Under the pieces are notes generated by a model. It saw nothing but the letters and a program-made list of their open reading frames with translations, searched no databases and was not told the origin of the DNA. This document shows, in pieces, positions 61,990 to 64,000 of a stretch of DNA of 64,000 nt (positions are counted from its first letter, which is position 1; each line of letters begins with the position of its first letter). The stretch covers positions 186,001-250,000 of the forward strand of contig NZ_CP050804.1 of NCBI RefSeq assembly GCF_012563545.1, written 5' to 3'. The DNA is from Arcanobacterium buesumense. GTDB lineage: Bacteria; Actinomycetota; Actinomycetes; Actinomycetales; Actinomycetaceae. The translations under genes and the position numbers were made by a program.

Positions 61990-63089
61990 ATATTGGCGAC
62001 GCCGGCGTGGTTCGATCGCATTATGGCAGTCCGTTTGCTGAAGAACGACGGTTGCGTTCCGGAGATGCTTTCACATTACTGGCTAGGGACGTGATCAGAG
62101 TTTCGGGGGCTGACCGGGGGAAGTTACTCCATCTGATTTCCTCGCAAAACTTTGAGGATTTAGCCGTTGGTGATTCTTCAGAGATGTTAGTTCTTGATGC
62201 CCAAGGCCACGTTGTTCACGGTAGTGACGTGGTGGTGGCTGAGGATGCTATCTGGTTGATCACTGAGCAGGGACGTGGTGCTGCGCTGATTGAGCACCTT
62301 AAGCGCATGACATTCATGATGCGGGTGGAGACGGTTGCAGTAGACTCGATGGCCTTTGGTTTGATGGTTACCGCCGCACAATTGCCTGATGCATTTACTC
62401 ACATTGCTACGGTTGTGTGGCAGGATCCGTGGCCTACCACAGCTCCTGGAGGAGCCCATTACGGAGTGAAGGATGCTGATCATCCAGCTTTCAATAGCCG
62501 GCGCTGCGTCGTCGTCGTTCCACGTGGTGAAACTGAGCATGCGATTGAAACGTTACTAAATGCGGGGCTTTCCGCAGCAGGTACTCAAGCGTGGGAAGCT
62601 GCGCGTGTGATGGATTGGCGGCCGTCATTATCCGGCGAAGGTAGTTATTCGACATTGCCGAATGAAGTGGATTGGTTACGCACAGCTGTACATACTGAAA
62701 AAGGCTGCTATCCGGGCCAGGAAACGGTGGCGAAGTTGATTAATCTGGGCAAGCCTCCTCGTCGTTTAACGTTTTTATATTTGGAAGGCGACGAAGAACT
62801 GCCAGAACCGGGCACGCCGGTAACAGTGGGTGGTAAGCCTGCAGGGATAGTGACATCGGTGGCGCGTTCGGTTGATGATGGGCCGGTTGCGTTGGCATTG
62901 CTTAAACGCTCGGTGCCACTCGACGTTGTGGTTGAGGTTGGTGATTTTGTTGCATCTCAGGTGGCGGTTGTCAGCCGGGAGGGGAAGTCTTCAGTCTCAC
63001 CAAGTGAGCGGCCAGGAGCAGGATTGAGTGCTCGGCGATTGGCTAGTTCGCCATCGGCTGTAGAAAATAAATCAGTGAAAGGACGCTGA
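61986..63089 (+). CDS. ygfZ: YgfZ-type folate-binding protein (GcvT-like)
   Basis: A 367-residue folate-dependent protein that aids iron-sulfur cluster enzymes. The signature K-G-C-Y-x-G-Q-E is present as TEKGCYPGQETVAKLINLGK near residue 240, with the reactive cysteine conserved. Also visible are RVSGADRGKLLHLISSQNFE and PPRRLTFLYLEGDEELPEPG. GTG start at 61986 overlaps the stop of the nitrobindin gene. The stop overlaps the ATG of dtd. The C-terminal 35 residues are variable and serine-rich. Confidence 0.9.
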   Translation: MNIGDAGVVRSHYGSPFAEERRLRSGDAFTLLARDVIRVSGADRGKLLHLISSQNFEDLAVGDSSEMLVLDAQGHVVHGSDVVVAEDAIWLITEQGRGAALIEHLKRMTFMMRVETVAVDSMAFGLMVTAAQLPDAFTHIATVVWQDPWPTTAPGGAHYGVKDADHPAFNSRRCVVVVPRGETEHAIETLLNAGLSAAGTQAWEAARVMDWRPSLSGEGSYSTLPNEVDWLRTAVHTEKGCYPGQETVAKLINLGKPPRRLTFLYLEGDEELPEPGTPVTVGGKPAGIVTSVARSVDDGPVALALLKRSVPLDVVVEVGDFVASQVAVVSREGKSSVSPSERPGAGLSARRLASSPSAVENKSVKGR

Positions 63090-63538
63090 TGCGTGCGGTT
63101 ATCCAGCGCGTTACGCGAGCAAGCGTGACGGTTCAGGGGCAGATTGTTGGCCAGATTGATACCGGGTTGGCGGTGTTGGTGGGAATTACTTACGACGACG
63201 AGCCAGAGCAGGTTGCGAAGTTGGCACGCAAAATTACGCAGTTGAAAATTTTGCGCGATAGTTCTGGGTCGGATGAGCCAAAGCAGCGAGTTGATGTTGT
63301 TCAGGCCGGTGCTAGTGTTTTACTCGTTTCACAGTTTACTTTGTATGCTAACGCGAATAAAGGGACAAAGCCGTCGTGGACGCATGCGGCACCGGGGAAG
63401 ATTGCTCAACCATTATTTGACACGCTTGTGGCAGAAGTTGCCAAGTATGGAATTGCTGTACAAACTGGGCAATTTGGGGCAATGATGGATGTTGAGATCC
63501 ATAATGATGGCCCGTTTACGATCATCCTCGATATTTAA
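63089..63538 (+). CDS. dtd: D-aminoacyl-tRNA deacylase (DTD)
   Basis: A 149-residue editing enzyme that removes D-amino acids from tRNA. MRAVIQRVTRASVTVQGQIV opens the protein. VLVGITYDDE, VLLVSQFTLYANANKG (the S-Q-F-T motif that contributes to catalysis) and TKPSWTHAAPG follow. The C-terminal NDGPFTIILDI has phenylalanine where most have valine in the G-P-V-T cis-proline motif. It is the last gene of the nitrobindin-ygfZ-dtd unit (TGATG overlap). Confidence 0.94.
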   Translation: MRAVIQRVTRASVTVQGQIVGQIDTGLAVLVGITYDDEPEQVAKLARKITQLKILRDSSGSDEPKQRVDVVQAGASVLLVSQFTLYANANKGTKPSWTHAAPGKIAQPLFDTLVAEVAKYGIAVQTGQFGAMMDVEIHNDGPFTIILDI

Positions 63539-63628
63539 TTGTCATGCCTGTGGCGAACGCATTACCGCAAGAATGAATTTTCTGGCTAAAGTAGGGGTCA
63601 GTTACACAATTTTGAAGGAGAAACCACA

Positions 63629-64000
63629 TTGTTTGAAAGGTTCACTGACCGCGCACGCCGAGTGATCGTGTTGGCGCAAGAAGAAGCACGCAACCTCAAG
63701 CATAATTATCTTGGTACTGAGCATATTTTGCTTGGCTTGATAAAAGAAGGCGAAGGTGTGGCAGCCAAGGCGCTCGAAGCGCTGGATGTTTCCTTCGATG
63801 CTGTGCGTGAGCAGGTTGTAGAAATTATTGGTGAAGGCCAAGAGCAACCTTCTGGCCATATTCCGTTTACTCCGCGAGCGAAGAAAGTTTTAGAGTATGC
63901 GATGCGGGAGGGCCTGCAATTAGGTCATTCATATATTGGTACTGAGCATTTGCTACTTGGTTTATGCCGGGAGCAAGAAGGTGTTGCTGCCCAGGTTCTA
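63629..64000 (+). CDS. clpC: ClpC ATPase, N-terminal part (partial)
   Basis: An open frame starts at a TTG at 63629, with the Shine-Dalgarno GAAGGAG at 63614-63620, and runs through the window end (124 codons). [40 protein letters not shown] and [20 protein letters not shown] are the twin Clp repeats of the ClpC N-domain. The opening [11 protein letters not shown] and absence of an extended N-terminus distinguish it from ClpB. The protein unfolds substrates for ClpP. The frame is truncated by the window. Confidence 0.93.
   Translation, partial: MFERFTDRARRVIVLAQEEARNLKHNYLGTEHILLGLIKEGEGVAAKALEALDVSFDAVREQVVEIIGEGQEQPSGHIPFTPRAKKVLEYAMREGLQLGHSYIGTEHLLLGLCREQEGVAAQVL

Overview
The window looks like the chromosome of a moderate-GC actinobacterium, most likely of the Actinomycetaceae (Arcanobacterium/Trueperella type). 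This is an inference. It rests on a BldC-type regulator, DUF3073 and DUF3618 proteins, an actinobacterial SCP2-like protein, a DUF3806 protein, an inositol-1-phosphate synthase, a HspR-type HAIR operator in front of clpB, and three surface proteins that all carry LAxTG sorting signals. No rRNA, CRISPR array, transposase or prophage was seen.

Layout. 1-9.1 kb: partial gene, CoA-type Nudix, DUF3806 protein, a large LAKTG-anchored extracellular nuclease, YbaK-type deacylase, GNAT, GluQ-RS, an MT0933-like antitoxin and a solitary AbiEi/DUF559 protein. 9.1-19.2 kb: clpB with HAIR operator, amino-acid permease, LAQTG-anchored coiled-coil protein, ino1, serine hydrolase, exonuclease III, SDR. 19.3-24.4 kb: an AT-richer defence-type island with a membrane protein, a NudG-like Nudix, a TIGR04141/DUF6119-type protein, an Eco47II-family endonuclease, and a C5-cytosine methyltransferase fused to a MerR-like HTH preceded by a perfect palindrome. 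24.4-28 kb: degenerate OPRT-like gene, TrmH, a second AbiEi/DUF559 gene flanked by two related 76-bp palindromic repeats, and fba. 28-36.2 kb: a carbohydrate locus (DUF4091 protein, GH2 beta-galactosidase, then a CUT1 sugar ABC importer without its ATPase). 36.2-48.3 kb: LppM-like lipoprotein and a decayed paralogue, GTP-PEPCK, a divergent PurC, glutamate dehydrogenase, SCP2-like, DUF3073, BldC, DUF3618/holin-X pair, MurJ, and a tRNA cluster (Asp, Phe, Asp, Glu). 48.3-64 kb: MscS-MsrB-EEP-EamA (the last broken by a 5-bp duplication), tRNA-Lys, a large LAHTG-anchored SGNH hydrolase, the Pit/DUF47 phosphate uptake pair, an AGCS symporter, a candidate structured RNA, a nitrobindin-YgfZ-DTD operon, and the start of clpC.

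How the parts work together. The 28-36 kb locus probably takes up and cleaves a galactoside or a related glycan. The island is a type II restriction-modification system, probably of GGNCC specificity, with three accessory genes of uncertain role. The surface proteins point to a class E sortase encoded elsewhere. The strongest leads for new biology are the accessory genes of the restriction island, the palindrome-flanked DUF559 gene, the divergent PurC, and the structured RNA candidate near 60.2-60.35 kb.
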